This document shows, one piece after another, positions 21,319 to 34,813 of a stretch of 64,000 nucleotides of DNA; positions within the stretch are counted from its first letter, which is position 1, and each line of letters begins with the position of its first letter. The translations under genes were made by a program, and so were the position numbers. Under the pieces are notes generated by a model. That model had not been told where the DNA came from and did not search any database. It saw nothing but the letters and a program-made list of their open reading frames with translations. Source of the stretch: Scilla litardierei (taxonomy: Eukaryota > Streptophyta > Magnoliopsida > Asparagales > Asparagaceae); the NCBI GenBank assembly GCA_030789695.1, contig CM061132.1, positions 29,483,858 through 29,547,857 of the forward strand. The letters are read 5' to 3'.

Positions 21319-23928
21319 TTTTTTGGGGGGGTAGAGGTGACACGAAGTGCTGAATCTGGAAGATTTTGGGTTTCTGGGTCCATCACAGAACTATCATGCT
21401 CTACATAGCCATACCCTCCAATTTTCCTGTTATGTCAGCGTTCCAATTGGAAACTAAGCCGTTGATATTTCTGACATTGTTTGATGCAGCTTCTTTTCTC
21501 CTCTACAAACTATTTATCTTCCATCCTGCTAATTTTTGCGGTTGCACTATCAAAATTCCATCTTAAAGCCTATGCTATGACCTAGACACGTCTAGCATTC
21601 CATCACCTAAGGTTGTTTATCTTATTTGCATTCTATATTAGACTTGATGTATACCATCACATCCTCTCATCTGTGCCATCTCTATTAACTATTCTCAGAA
21701 ACTTCTGCCAGTCTTTAATGGGAAAAATTAAGGTTATTAAAGCACCAATGAAGACTCCTTATTTCTAATATCTTTGGTAGTTTTTTGAAACCGACCACGA
21801 TGAAGTTGAAAGCATGCAGGCCATGATGCACTTCTGTTTGCTGATAAGTAGTAAGTAAAGCATCTTTATTGGAATTATAGCCACTTAAAAATCAAAAGCT
21901 GCATAGGATCCTTTGGAAGAAAGCATCCTAAGTATCCTTGAAGATAATCCCCATTGTCATGTGATAGTGTTGATGAACTAGGTAGTTGCAAGAACTGTTA
22001 ATCAAATTAGAAGTTATGGATAAAATGAGGAGATGGAAATATGTCAAAATGTACTAAGAAGCTTGCTAATAAAGTGTTATATGTTGTCATTGAAAAAAAG
22101 TCTAAAGAAATTCTTCAGAGCCAAAATGACCAGTGAAGCTATAAGTTTTCGGTATTTGGTTTTTGTTCCAAAGTGCTCTCTCTACAACCTCTAATTTGAT
22201 TACAATCTCACTGACGGCTAATACTTATCCATTTGTTGATTCACTAGTTTTCATAATTTAATTATCAGAATGTTTCAATAAATATTGAACTGAGATTCTG
22301 TTGATGGTCTTTCAAATTTCTTCTCTGAGTGACCCACATATATCTTTTGCTTTTCAAACAAATTCTGTTATAGAAAAGATAATTTCGCGTACTCCCAATT
22401 TAATGAAATCAAGCATTTCCTCGTCTACTTTTCTGCAAGCTTATGCTATTCTCGTCAATGATTCCAGAGTTGTGGTGTCCTCGTAGCTGCTTTCATCAAA
22501 CTTCCACTGATATTATAATTGAAGAAATCCTTTATTTGATATTTCCAATCGTTAAAAGTATTGGATGATTTGAGAATAGCTTAAAAGGAAATGGTATTGA
22601 TGGACGACTAGTAGGAAACTGTCTCAGGAGAAATGGCTCGTGAGGCTACTCTGAAATGAAATGATATCTAGCACCAAAGGTTTTTTTGTGTCGGTGGAAA
22701 TAGTAGGATCTTTCTTCTTCAAGTGCTCTACGGTCCCTTTCCATGTCAGTTGTTATGTTCTTGTCATTATCTTTCTTCTCCATGAGACACCACTGAATAT
22801 GGAGATCACAATCTTGTGAATGGAAAGCACACAAATCAAGAAAAAACTGGAGAGTTGGAAATGCCAGTCCTATCAACTAAAAGACTATCGGATGCACTAA
22901 CCATAACTTAAAAGAGGGAAGGATTTTAGGAGTTAAAGTCTGCTTATCTTCAGCCAATGAACTTGGTGGATATTTTTAATAACATCGATAGTTGCCATTC
23001 TACCTATGATCCCTCGTTGATACAATGGCTTGCATTGCATTAAACCACTTGCACCACTGCCTTTGCTGGCCCATTGTCAATTTCTAAGTGTGTTTCATTT
23101 GCGTGAACATATTTCCTAAGGGGTATACTTAATGTGTTACCTTGCACCAGCCACTGAGTAGAGGATAGAATGCTAACATGCTTATGCTTGTTCTATAGTT
23201 CACCAACTACAAATCAGGCCGAGTTTGTGAAATTGATTTTGTTGAATTCACTGTTTCAGAGTTGCACCTAAAAGGAAACTCCTACTGTTTTGGTAATTGT
23301 ACTGGACAACTTTGTTGCCTATATGTTGTAAAATAACTAGTCTTCAGTCATGGATGGTTGACACAATAACGTAGAATGGAAATATCAAAGGACTCCTTGT
23401 TATATTTGACTTTTCTACATGAGAGGATAGAGGGGAAGGTGTGTGAGTTCCTCCTCTTTTTTTTACCTCACAGTGTGTGGATTAACTTCAAGATGGCCCT
23501 CGGTCACTCATTTCCAGGACTTTTTGGCTTGGCCCATACGGATTTTGACCCAAAAAAGTAATGAAGGTTGTTTTAGGCACGTTGAAATTTTTTTTTTTGT
23601 TTTTAAAGATCAGTATGTTTACTTGAAGCAACTTTTATGCTGTTACACCTCTCGTTTCTAATTGACTATTGATATATAAGACACTTCCCCAACAAAAAAT
23701 ATATCATGTGAGGCTCAATTGGAAGAGACACTTGTGGCCACCCACGTCGGATGCCTACAAACCTTTATTCATCTCAACATGATGTACAAAATGAAGCATG
23801 TTATGGTCCTTCTGGAAAAACACATAATGTTTAATAGATTATTGCTTTAGTGAATGGTAAACTTTTATTTCTTTGAGTTATGCTGCATGCATGCGTTCAT
23901 GTACGTATGTGGGGTGGGGTGAGTGTGA
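21316..23928. other. Intron DNA without identified genes or TEs
   Basis: 2.6 kb. A minus-strand open segment of 76 codons at 22646-22876 has no recognisable motif. No terminal repeats were seen. Confidence 0.5.
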
Positions 23929-24113
23929 ATAATGGGGTATTATATGATATATGGGAGATCTCTTTCATATATGATGAGGTGACACATTCTCCTCCACATG
24001 GTATAAGATGTCACATAAGGTGGACTTTCTATCTCCCATGCCCGTTGTGAAGGAATATGATATGTTACTGTATGAGAGAGATCTATCATACGTGATATGA
24101 TACCCATTATTCT
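23929..24113. mobile_element. Diverged foldback MITE copy
   Basis: The left end AATAATGGGGTATTATATGA and the inverted right end AATAATGGGTATCATATCAC, with GGGAGATCTCT/TAGATCTCTCT further in, place it in the same family as 21081-21242. The arms are more decayed. Confidence 0.65.
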
Positions 24114-25458
24114 ATGTATATATATACGTCCGTTCATAGAATAATGTATGTGCATACAAGCAGCACATACTTGGCCACATCCTTGTATTTGGATTTTGGA
24201 GGGCTGTCATGTCTGACATCTCTTTGTGTTGTAGTAGAACAATTGTGTCAGTGTCTATAAAATATAGAGGATTTTCTAGACAATTCATCTGATTAACACG
24301 CGTTCTTGTATGTCTGACATCCAATCTGAACTGTTGGTTTCCTTTTCTATGGCAGCATTTCTGTTTGATGACATTTCTTTGTTATATTTTCTTCACTTAA
24401 TTCATGGTTTTATATGATGATGCTTACATTTGTTTCAGTACTCTGGGTTGACACTGGGTTGACTATCTAGTGTTAATATATTTCAATCGCTCTATGCAGT
24501 TACTCATTCTTTCTGGAAAGATCTTGAGGTGTCTACAAACGAAGTGGTGCTTCATATTTGGACACTGGAAATCTTATTCTAGAATGCAGAATCAGGTAGC
24601 TCCATGGAACTTAATGAAATTAAAACTTCCTTGCATATCTTTTCTTCATTTTACTTTTTTTCTTTATTGCTCCCCCCCCCCAAAAAAAAAAAAAAAATTC
24701 CCTTTTTGTCTGACCATTGTTTCGTGGTTTCACCCCAGGTCTTTTGTGGGTGGAAGAAGAATGTTTTAAGTTCAAATTGGTAATTTGTTGTTCTCACCCT
24801 TTTGTAAGATTATGAAATATCATCTTTTATCATTGCCATATATCAAATTTGTGTCCATAGACTCCATACACTGTATATTTTTCCACAGTGATGCTTGGCA
24901 TAGCAATAAAGGGGAGGATTTGACAAGGGGTGACCAGGACCACTCTTGGAAGGGTACACAAACACACACAAATTAGACTAGACAAGTCCCTCAAATAACC
25001 TAATAGATGTGTTTTTAATGTTTTTCTTAGTAAGATTGCAGCTGAGATAGATGGTCGGTCATTTCAACCTTTTCTACATTACTCTACAGATGTTTGCTAG
25101 CGCAATCAATTTATTCTTGTTATTTCCATCCATCCCAGTTAAAGAACAGCTGTTAAAAGTTGAATGATTTTTTTGCTATTCATCTACCAATTTCATATCT
25201 TCAACATATTTTCTTTCTTTTGTTTTCATTTCAGATCTTGCCTGTGAGGCATCCCTGGTGCAGAATGTTGCATCGATACCACCCTTGTGTGATGGTTGTA
25301 TGCTAGTGAGGTTTGCTAAGATGTCACTGGAAGCATCATGTTGCTTTGACACCATTTCGGTGCAATGACAAGTGACCAAATATGGGTTAATCGCTTTATA
25401 TGTACAATGCAAAAAATACAGAATTGGTGAACACAATGACTAGAAATGTTATTATAAT
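24114..25458. other. Intron DNA with a C10/A16 homopolymer junction
   Basis: Nothing coding was recognised. A run of 10 C followed by 16 A lies at 24672-24697. Confidence 0.55.
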
Positions 25459-25844
25459 TGATGCGGACGCACCCACCCCTACGGCTACGGAGGAGGCGGG
25501 ACCACCTAGCGTGACATACGTGAGGCATAGGAGGTGCACGTAGTGGGTTTAGTGGTTTCAGGGGTATTCTAGTCTTTTCAGGCTAGAGTAGTAAATCCCA
25601 CTTTTCTATTTATTAGGGCTAGCCGCCATTGTATTTTCTTATGCCTGATTTGTGAAGAACTTGTTAGGCATCGTTGAGAAGGTTCTTAGGCTTTGATCCG
25701 ACATTCAAAGCTAGGAGATATGGTTTCATCTCGAAGGAAACCCAACTATTTGTAGTTCGCATTTTTATCTATCAAAAATCCTCTTTTTATATTTTCCTCT
25801 TTAAAATATATCGATTTGCTTATACGATCTACCGGATCGTATCA
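25459..25844 (+). repeat. 5' LTR of the chromovirus
   Basis: 386 bp, followed by the primer site TGGTATCAGAGCTGTTAGAT at 25848. Confidence 0.92.
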
Positions 25845-25870
25845 AATTGGTATCAGAGCTGTTAGATCCG

Positions 25871-27780
25871 ATGGCGACTAGTACGAGGTCGAAGGTGGAT
25901 TTGATCGATGAGAAGATTCAAGGGCTAGGGAGGATCTCACTCGCGAGATCGAAGAACAGTTCGAGGGATTGAAGAAAACAGTGGGGGATTCCATCAAGGA
26001 TCACGCCCACTCCCAAGAGGACATCCAGATCGAACTCCGGGTATGAGGAAGGACGCCGCGCAACAAGGTCGAGATCTCTAAGAACTGAAGGGGTCGAATT
26101 CAGATCTGAAGGAAGTGATAACGACTATGATGACTATGATGCAAACCCTAACGATGGCGAATGAAGGAGATCGCGGCACGGAAATCCAAGAAGGGGGGAT
26201 TCCACCCTCGAATCACCCTCCCTAGAGCAAGCGCGGATGACGGCGGAGCGTCCACCTCAAGGCGACGTCTCGAAAGAGGCTAGGGAGACGGCGCGACCAA
26301 CCCTAGACCTGCGCGGGCCTGTTTCACAAAAAATGGACCCTCGCAGGTCTGTTCAGGCCACGGCAGGCCCGATAGGGCCTGCCAAGGGCCCGGCGGCCCA
26401 ACCCAGGCCTCCCCAGGCCTGGGCGAGGCCGCCCGGCCATCCGGGGGCTTCGACGCCCCCGACGAACCTTCCCAGGACTCTCCCAGCCTGGGCGAGGCCA
26501 CCGTGGCCTCTGAAGGCCTCGACAACCCCTGGCGGGGGCTGGGGACAGGCGACACCCCCCACCTGGGGTGCGGGAGATGCGGCGCCCCCATCCGGGGGTG
26601 CGGACGGGCCGCCCGGCTATTCCGGGGGCCCGTCGAGCTGGGCCAGGCCATCTGAGGGTTCGACAGGCTGGGTCGCCCCTCCTGGGGGCCAGCGATCCCT
26701 TCACGACCCTTTGGGGGTGTGGCGGGGTTCGTACCCCACTCTGGGGGAACTTTGGGGACGATCGGAGGCGGTTGGGCCTCGGGAGCAGCTATTGGGACCC
26801 CTGAGGGCCAATTTTGGAGGACAGAGGCCACCCCTCTTGGGTCGAGGCCCGTTTTTGGCACGACCACCTGAGTTTCTGGGACACTACTACCAGCCCGATG
26901 CATGTGAGAGGCCTGGGTGGCCTGAGGAGTTGTACGGGCGTGACGGGGGAGGTCCGACGGAGAACCGGGGTGGCGGTTTCGGCTGGGGAGGCGACCGTGG
27001 CGGAGACAGGGGGCCGCAGGGGGCCGTGGCAGAGATAGGGGCAGCTGGGTGACATCAATGCGGACCGGCGGTTGATGAAGCTGAAGATGCCGACCTTTGA
27101 TGGCACCGATCCAGACGGATGGATCTACCGGGCGGAGCGGTATTTTCAGGTGATGGGGATGACGGAGCAGGAGGTCCTGAAGGCCATCGGGATTTATTTT
27201 GAGGAGAATGCACTAGCATGGTACAGGTGGAAGATAGCACGGACCCCTTTTCGTACCTGGGAGGAGCTGTCCGCACTGATCGTGGAGCGGTTCCAAGAGA
27301 CAGCAGGGGGAGATTTCTACGAGCATCTGTCGGCCCTGAGGCAGGAGGGGACAGTGAGGGACTACGTGGAGCGATTTGCGATGCTGAATAGCCGAATGAA
27401 GGGGGTGACAGATGAGGTGATCGGGAACTTCATGAGGGGACTGAAGCCCTCGATACGAGCTGAGTTGCGGATGCAGAGCCCGGCGACCTTGGAGGATGTC
27501 CTTCGCTTGGCCCATAAAGCGGAGGAGAAGCATGCGGAAGAGAGGAGGATACGAGGGACTTGGGGGACCCAGAGTTCCCGTCCTACCCGGCAGCAGCGGC
27601 ACAGAGGACACCCACAGCGGCTCCTGAGACTCGAGGAGAGGGCCGTCTGGCTACTCTCGGGCGGCGGATGACGGAGGCAGAGATGAGGGAGAAGCGGGCC
27701 AAGGGGTTGTGCTTTCGTTGAGACGAGAAGTTCACCCCTGGACACAGATGTGCGAGCCGCCTACTGCAGATCACCATAGT
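25871..27780 (+). pseudogene. Chromovirus gag, broken
   Basis: ATG at 25871 (MATSTRSKVDLIDEKIQGL) is followed by an early frameshift. A GC-rich Pro/Gly low-complexity part spans about 26240-27050. The retrotransposon gag core is intact from 27072 to 27671, with FDGTDPDGWIYRAERYFQV, WEELSALIVERF and FMRGLKPSIRAELRM. The zinc knuckle region (KGLCFR*DEKFTPGHRC) has lost its second cysteine to a TGA at 27719-27721. The gag core resembles TR-GAG gag in sequence and layout, so a chromovirus of this kind is a plausible relative of the TR-GAG helper. Confidence 0.85.
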
Positions 27781-27796
27781 ACCCGACGAGGAGGGG

Positions 27797-30700
27797 TACG
27801 TGTGAGAGGAGGAGCCTGAGGAGGACCCACTAGTAGAGGAGGAGAAGTCTCACCTAGACTTCGCAGAGGTTTCATTGAACTCTGTGGTGGGGTTCACTCC
27901 GAACCACACCATGAAGTTATCAGTGCAGCTAGGGGACACGGCGGTGACAGTGCTGATAGATAGTGCGGCCACCCACAATTTCATCTCTAGCCGAGTGGTG
28001 GAGCGGCATGGGCTGCAGCTGAGCACACTGGAGAAGTTTACCGTACTGCTGGGGACAGGGAAGATGGAGGAGAGCAAGGGGCTCTGCAAGGGTCTGTGCC
28101 TGACCTTGCACAGAGTACAGATCATGGAGGACTTCTTTCCATTGGAGTTGGGCAACGTGGACATCATACTAGGGGTGCAGTGGCTGAAGAAGTTGGGGGA
28201 GATGAAGGTGAACTGGAAGCTTCTGAGGATGGAGTTCCAGGATGGGATTGGACCGTCGTGTTGACAAGGGACCCGACCCTTTGTTTTTCTTTCGTGGCCT
28301 TCAAGGCCATCACTCGGGCGCTGCGGGACGAGGGAGAGGGGTTCCTGGTGGAGAGTATCAGGGGCTGATAGTTGAGGGAGAGAAGCAGCAGGATGAGACC
28401 GCATCAGAGGTTGAGCAGGTGCTAGAGCAGTAGAAGGAGGTCTTTCAGGACCCGCAGGGGCTACCGCCGTCCAAAGGGCACGAGCACGCGATTTTATTGC
28501 GTGATGGAGCAGCACTGGTGAGCGTGCGACCGTACCGGTACCCGCATGTGCAGAAGGACGAGATTGAGAGGATGATGCAGGAGATGCTACAGGCTGGGAC
28601 AATCCAGCCAAGTGTGAGTCCTTTTTCGAGCCCAGTTTTGCTGGTTAAGAAGAAGGACGGGAGTTGGAGATTCTGCGTCGATTACCGGGCGCTGAATAAG
28701 GAAACTGTCACTGACAAGTTTCCCATTCCGATAATCGACGAGATGTTGGACGAGCTACATGGGGCGACGATCTCTTCGAAGATCGACTTGAGGGCAGGGT
28801 ACCACCAGATCTTGATGCGGCCAGAGGATGTGCCGAAGACTGCCTTCCGCACCCATGAGGGGCGCTACGAGTTCAGAGTCATGCCGTTCGGCTTGACGAA
28901 TGCTCCCTCGACTTTCCAGGCCTTGATGAATAAGGTCTTCCAGCCCTTCCTGCAGAGGTTCATTCTCGTCTTCTTTAACGATATCCTTGTCTACAGCATG
29001 AGCATGAGGTAGCATTTGGACCACTTGGAGGTGGTCTTCCGAGAGTTGATGGCGCATCAGTTGTTTGCCAACCGGAAGAAGTGTAGTTTCGGCCAGGAGT
29101 GGATCGAGTCTCTAGGGCATGTTGTGTCGACGGAGGGGGTAGCGGCCGACAGGTCGAAGATAGCGACTATGCTGGATTGGCTGGTGCTTACTGCACTGCG
29201 AGCTCTTCGCGGATTTTTGGGTTTGACGGGCTATTACCGGAAGTTCGTTAAGTGGTACAACACCATAGCCTGGCTCCTTACCGAACAGCTCAAGAAGGAC
29301 GTGTTCCATTGGGGGGAGGATGCCACCAAGGCTTTTCAGGCCTTGAAGGTGGCGATGACGACGGCATCAGTTCTTGCCTTGCCATATTGCAGCATATCTT
29401 TTGTGGTGGAGACTGACGCGTCGGGATATGGATTGGGGGCGGTGCTTATGCAGGAGGGACGTCCCATAGCCTATTTCAGTCAGGTGCTGTTTGCTAGAGT
29501 GCGGCTGAAATCGGTTTATGAGCGGGAGTTGATGGCCATTGTCTTCGCGGCGACGAAGTCGCGGCCCTATTTGTTGGGCCGGGAGTTCGTGGTCTGGAAG
29601 GATCAACGGAGCCTCAAGTACCTTCTGGAGCAGCGGTTGGTTACTGAGGAGCACCAGCGTTGGTTCTCCAAGCTGGTGGGGTACCGATTTGACATCGAAT
29701 ACAGGCCGGGGTTGGAGAACAAGGCTGCTGATGCCTTGTCTCGCCGGGAGGAGAGCGTGGACTTGAGGGCTCTGTCGCGACCGATGTGGTTGGACTGGGA
29801 GCCCATTTTGCAGGAGGTGGAGAGTGACGATGAGCTGGTGTGGATCCGCGAGTTGTTGCAGCAGGGAAAGGAGGGACCGACAGGGTATTCCTTACAGGGG
29901 GCGCAGATTGCTATACCAGGGAAGGTTGGTGCTACCGCGGGCCTCAGCATTTATACCAGTCCTGTTTCAGGAGTTCCATGGTTCAGCGACTGGAGGCCAT
30001 TCGGAGGTACAACAGACATACCAGAGGATGGCTAGGGAGGTGTACTGGCCCGGGATGCGGCGGAGCGTTGCCCAGTTAGTAGCAGCTTGTGACGTCTGCC
30101 AGCGTCACAAGTATATAGCCATAGCACCAGCAGGGCTGCTACAGCCGTTGGAGTTGCCAGAGAGGGTCTGGGAGGAGGTCACGATGGACTTCATTGACGG
30201 ACTGCCCCATTCAGAGGGATATACAGTGATCTTCGTCGTAGTAGACCGCTTGAGTAAGTATGCCCATTTTATCCCTATGAGGCATCCTTACACCGCGGTC
30301 TCGGTGGCCACATCGTTCATTCGGGAGGTGATACGCTTACACGGGGTACCGACATCCATAGTGTTCGACAGGGACCAGGTCTTCCTGAGCGGGTTCTGGC
30401 GGGAGCTTTTCAAGGTACTTGGTATGGTGCTTAAAAGGAGTACGACGTACCACCCATAGACGGACGGCCAGACGGAGGTGGTGAACCGCTCTATAGAGAC
30501 TTATCTGCGGTGCTTCGCGTCGGAGACGCCTCGACAGTGGCACATGTGGTTGGCGTGGGCAGAGTATTGGTATAACACGTCGTACCACTCAGCGACAGGG
30601 ACGACCCCTTTCAGGATCCTTTACGGGCGAGATCCATCGTCCTTGCTTTGCTTCGGCGACAGACAGACGCCGGTGCTACAAGTGGAGGCTTATATGGGAG

Positions 30701-31220
30701 ATAGAGATGCTATGTTGGAGGAGCTACGGAGACATCTTTTGAGGGCTCAGCAGGTGGTGAAGGCCCGGGTAGATGGCCACCGGCGGGACGTCCACTTTCA
30801 GGAGGGAGATATGGTATATCTCAAGCTGTGACTTTACAGGCAGAAGACGTTAGCTCGGAGGCAGAATGAGAAGCTGGCAGCTCGCTACTACGGCCCATAC
30901 CAGATTGCGGCCAAGATTGGAAAGGTGGCAAATCGGTTGCACCTGCCACCTTCTTCTATGATACATCCGGTGTTCCATGTGTCGCAGCTTCGGAGGGCGA
31001 TTGGGGACCAGTCAGACACGCCTACTCTGCCACCTACACTTACGGAGGACATGGAGGTACTGCTGGAGCCTCTGGATGTGCGGGCAGTTCGTCAGGGGCC
31101 GGGACGGCAAAGGGAGGTCCTGATCTACTAGGTGGGCCTACCGGACTGTGACGCCACGTGGGAGGCATATGACGTGGTCAGGGAGCAGTTTCCAGATTTC
31201 CACCTTGAGGACAAGGTGGC
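27797..31220 (+). pseudogene. Chromovirus pol: PR, RT, RNase H, INT, chromodomain-like tail
   Basis: Protease (about 27860-28050) reads VLIDSAATHNFIS, where D-S-G would be usual. RT (28497-29012) has [33 protein letters not shown], and an active site FFNDILVYS in which the first catalytic Asp is Asn. A TAG at 29010 ends this frame. RNase H (from about 29400) has FVVETDASGYGLGAVL and ADALSRR. A frameshift lies near 29950. Integrase has H...H...CDVC (29970-30110), the core Asp residues (TMDFIDGL, VFDRDQVF) and TDGQTEVVNRS, with a TAG at 30457-30459 just before it. The tail (HPVFHVSQLRRA, then ATWEAYDVVREQFPDFHLED) matches the chromodomain-bearing end of plant chromoviruses. Confidence 0.9.
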
Positions 31221-31236
31221 TCTTTTAGGGGGGTAT

Positions 31237-31626
31237 TGATGCGGACGCACCCACCCCTACGGCTACGGAGGAGGCGTGACCACCTATCGTGACATACGTG
31301 AGGCGTTGGAGGCGCACGTAGTGGGTTTAGTGGGTTCATGGGTATTCTAGTCTTTTTAGGCTAGATTAGTAAATCCCCACTTTTCTATTTATTAGGGCTA
31401 GCCGTCATTATATTTTCTTATGCTTGATTTGTGAAGAACTTGTTAGGCATCGTTGAGAAGGTTCTTAGGCTTTGATCCGACATTCAAAGCTAGGAGATAG
31501 GGTTTCGTCTCGAAGGAAACCCAACTATTTGTAGTTCTTCGCATTTCTATCTATCAAAAATCCTCTTTTTATATTTTTCTCTTTAAAATATATCGATTTG
31601 CTTATACGATCTCCCGGATCGTATCA
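31237..31626 (+). repeat. 3' LTR of the chromovirus
   Basis: 390 bp after the purine tract TTTTAGGGGGGTAT. It has a 3-bp insertion (CTT) relative to the 5' LTR. Confidence 0.92.
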
Positions 31627-31926
31627 AATTTGTTGCAGCAAACTGATTGGTATATGAAAGAGTGAGGGAGGTCGACGATGCTCATGTGAAGTTCGATGCA
31701 GAGGGAAAGAGACGAATAGAAACAAATAACATAGTGCAGACACTATCACCGTGAAGCCGTATTATGTCAGGCACATGTTTGAAATGCGTATTCTGTTTCT
31801 TTTAAAATTTCTTCATGCTAGCATGTTGTGTCTATGTCGGTGTGGCCATGTTTGTGCACAATAGAAAACAACCAAACAGAGAGAATACTAGTGGAAATCA
31901 TATCAAAACAAATGCCAAATCTGTAA

Positions 31927-32470
31927 AAGGAGTTGGAGATAAAAATACCCGCTTGAGGCCTAACTTAGGAGAATGTAATTAACATTATTAGTGTTTATGC
32001 GCCATAGCTATAACTTTATGAGAAATTTAAAAGGAAATTTTTACAGCATATGGATGGAAAGGTTCAGAAAAATTTGGCCGAAGACTATTTATGAGAGGGA
32101 CTTAATCAGGTAGGCTGGAAAATATAAGGGTGGGTAGGAGAGGGGGCATGTAGGTTAGAATATGTCATAAGAGTGAAATGGGTGATAGATTTTGGATTTT
32201 ACAATGTCATGATCTTATATAGCAAATTTATGTTCAAAAAGAGATGAAGATTCTGTATCTTTTAAAAGTGGATCAAACAAATATCAAGAAAATATTTTTT
32301 CTTACTGGGAGGATCTATAGGTTAGCATGCAAAGTTTGCAACGTCATACTCATGGTTACTCAGAAGACGGAATGCTAATGTATGTGGAAAAAATACGTTC
32401 ACAGAATATTACTAGTCCTAAATATGACGCGTTGGATGTAGGCTTCTTTGGGCGCTTAGTAGAAGCAAAA
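31927..32470 (+). mobile_element. LINE endonuclease fragment (RTE-like)
   Basis: Translated across frames, the region retains pieces of a LINE apurinic-type endonuclease: an ISVYAP-like start near 31990, GNL/GHVG-like remnants, ILDFTMSWSYIANLCSKRDED near 32190, and a RLACKVCN-like stretch near 32330. These are in the order seen in plant RTE-type ORF2 endonucleases. Numerous stops are present. No reverse transcriptase or poly(A) end was found, and it starts soon after the chromovirus. Confidence 0.5.
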
Positions 32471-33067
32471 AAACATTTATTGGAAATATGAATGACTTTT
32501 ATAAGTTATTAAAGAGTTCCTCTATGCATAATAGTTTGACTACAGAATTTAACAAAGACGCACTTCATCTTCATAAATCATAATCTCCTAAGAGATTGGC
32601 ATTTTTCAGATATTTTAGTTGAAATGCATTTTTCTTTTCCCATATAAACTATCTAACACTTATTATTTCCATTCTCCTCCCAAAAAATATCTCCAGGATC
32701 CGTTCTTTTTATCTATTGCCATTTCATCAATATTTGTTATTTGTTGAGAAGTCTAAAGAGATTTTAAAAATCCAAAACGTTAATAGTATCATTCCAAATT
32801 GCTAATGTAACATAATTTGGAACGTGTGATCTAGATCACGGATCATAATGGATTTAGCATTGTTGGATAACATTGTTCGTAACAGGATAAAGCTGGGCCA
32901 TGCAACATTTATTGATCGTACTAGATATTTGCATTAGAAGAACCAGAACAAATGAGTGGAACCTAAAAGGATATGCTTACATTATGCATATCTAGGATAT
33001 AATCATAAAAGAAGTTAGTTGAATATACTTTTCTATTATGACTTCAACTGCCCTCCCCCTCAAGAAA
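32471..33067. other. Intron DNA, nothing identified
   Basis: AT-rich, no coding motif or terminal repeat seen. Confidence 0.5.
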
Positions 33068-33690
33068 TGATATATTAATTAGGATGTCATGGACTAACAT
33101 ACCACTTTTTTAAACATTATTTGAAACAAATGATTTCAAAATTCAATTCAATTTCATTTATGACATTGTCATTATTAAATCTCAAACTAACGACCTCAAT
33201 TCCCATTACATGTCCTTTTCAAATGATCATAATTAATAAATGTCATCTTTTCTATAGTAAACTAATCATTAAATCAAACTACTTGAATTTGATTGTGTGT
33301 GAATTACTAATTTACACACAATTATAATTTACACTCTAATCTTTACTGTATAACTCCAGCCCCAACAATATACATGAGAATTTAATTAGGATGTTATGGA
33401 CTAACAAATCAATTTGTTATTATTATTTGAAAAATGATCTTAAAATTCAATTCAATTTAATTAAGATACTTAATTTGTCAATCTCCCTTCTCAATTGGAG
33501 GTCTTTATAAAATGATAATAAATAATGACTGACATCTTTCAATTACAGGTCTTTATTAAATCATAAAAAAATAAATGAAATCTTTCTATTGTAAAATTAA
33601 TACCTAAATTGAACTGCTCAACCACAATTGTAAATAGTTAATTTCTTCACATGTGCATTTGCATGTGTCCAAAACTCTAATATGACAAAC
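33068..33690. repeat. Diverged tandem duplication of about 300 bp
   Basis: Both units begin TTAATTAGGATGT(C/T)ATGGACTAAC (about 33072 and 33383) and share TTCAATTCAATTT and a downstream AAATGAT(C/A)ATAATTAATAAATG-like stretch. Confidence 0.65.
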
Positions 33691-34120
33691 TAACATCACG
33701 TCGAGCAATATGTCTAATCAAATCAGGAATGTAGGTAAAGAATTTTTTTAAAGAATGTATGAGTAATGTATTACCTGCCAAAAAGAGTAGGTTATGAAAG
33801 ATGAGTCCAAAAAGTTACTAGAACAAACATATCATCTTATAAGATTTACTAAAGTGTGGAAACTAGGTAAATTTTGAGAAATTTAAATTAACATAGAATG
33901 AATATTAGTGGTTAGTGAGATTAAATCAAAAGATTATGAACATTTGTATATGATGCTAAAACCAAATTGCTTTTATGTCAGTGAGGTCATATATAGTGAG
34001 GTCATTTGTAGAATCTGTTTATTAACTGAAACAATCTATATGGAGATACAAGGTGATGAATATACATGTCTGTGTTAGGATTGCTCGATATAGGTGTACA
34101 TGTGTGTATATCGAGATTGT

Positions 34121-34518
34121 TGGATATAAAGCTAGCAACTCATTTTTGCAAAATAAGATTGTGATAGGAGAAAGGAGTGATGCACACCCAACTAGTCAAA
34201 TCAGAGAGGAAAAGTAGGCGGGCCTCACCTATTTATCTCTCACAAGCCCATTTTACTTAAATGAGCTGTCTAGTCATACCCGTTATTTCCACATATATCC
34301 GTGTGTGTGCTCGTGCATGATGGATATAAGCTAGCAACTCATTTTTGCAAAATAAGCTTGCGATAGGAGAAAGGATCGATGCACACCCAACTAGTAAAAT
34401 CAGAGAGGAAAAGTAGGTGGGCCTCACCTCTTTATCTCTCATAAGCTCATTTTACGTATTGAGCTGTCAAGTCATACCCGATATTTCCATATATATCAGT
34501 GTGTGCACTCATGCACAC
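34121..34518. repeat. 200-bp tandem duplication
   Basis: Units start at 34121 and 34321 (TGGATATAA). Long matching runs include CTAGCAACTCATTTTTGCAA and GATGCACACCCAACTAGT. Identity by eye is around 90 percent. Confidence 0.9.
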
Positions 34519-34813
34519 ATATGCACGTGCATGGAAAATTACTGTGTAATTGTTGTTGAAGTTACTGTATCAAAGAATTCAAGGTTAACTAAAATCGACA
34601 CTTAGTTTGGCAGGAACTCAATGATAATAGTGTATAACATATGATGAATTAAACAAGCTAAGCAAATTGCTAGGTTTTTTATCAGAACATTGCAAATTTA
34701 AATTTCCATTTGCTATTTACCTTTCCAAGAATTTTAGGGCATTTTGGCATTAGCTTAAGTCATTATCCTAGTCAATATTAACTACCACAAGAATTAGCAA
34801 TCATAGTGTTAAC

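Larger units (their letters stand above)
25459..31626 (+). mobile_element. Decayed full-length Ty3/gypsy chromovirus
   Basis: LTRs at 25459-25844 and 31237-31626 share TGATGCGGACGC and GGATCGTATCA ends and differ at about 17 positions plus small indels by eye, so it is far older than the TR-GAG copies. After an initiator Met-tRNA primer site the order is gag, protease, RT, RNase H, integrase, chromodomain-like tail, purine tract, 3' LTR. That is the Ty3/gypsy chromovirus order. No matching 5-bp target duplication is seen (ATAAT left, AATTT right). Several nonsense codons and frameshifts make it inactive. It lies antisense to the host gene. Confidence 0.92.

Noticed and set aside
26237..27052. 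271-codon Pro/Gly-rich plus-strand frame in the chromovirus, with several overlapping open frames
   Set aside because: Low-complexity linker of gag, open in several phases because of GC content. Treated as part of the gag pseudogene.
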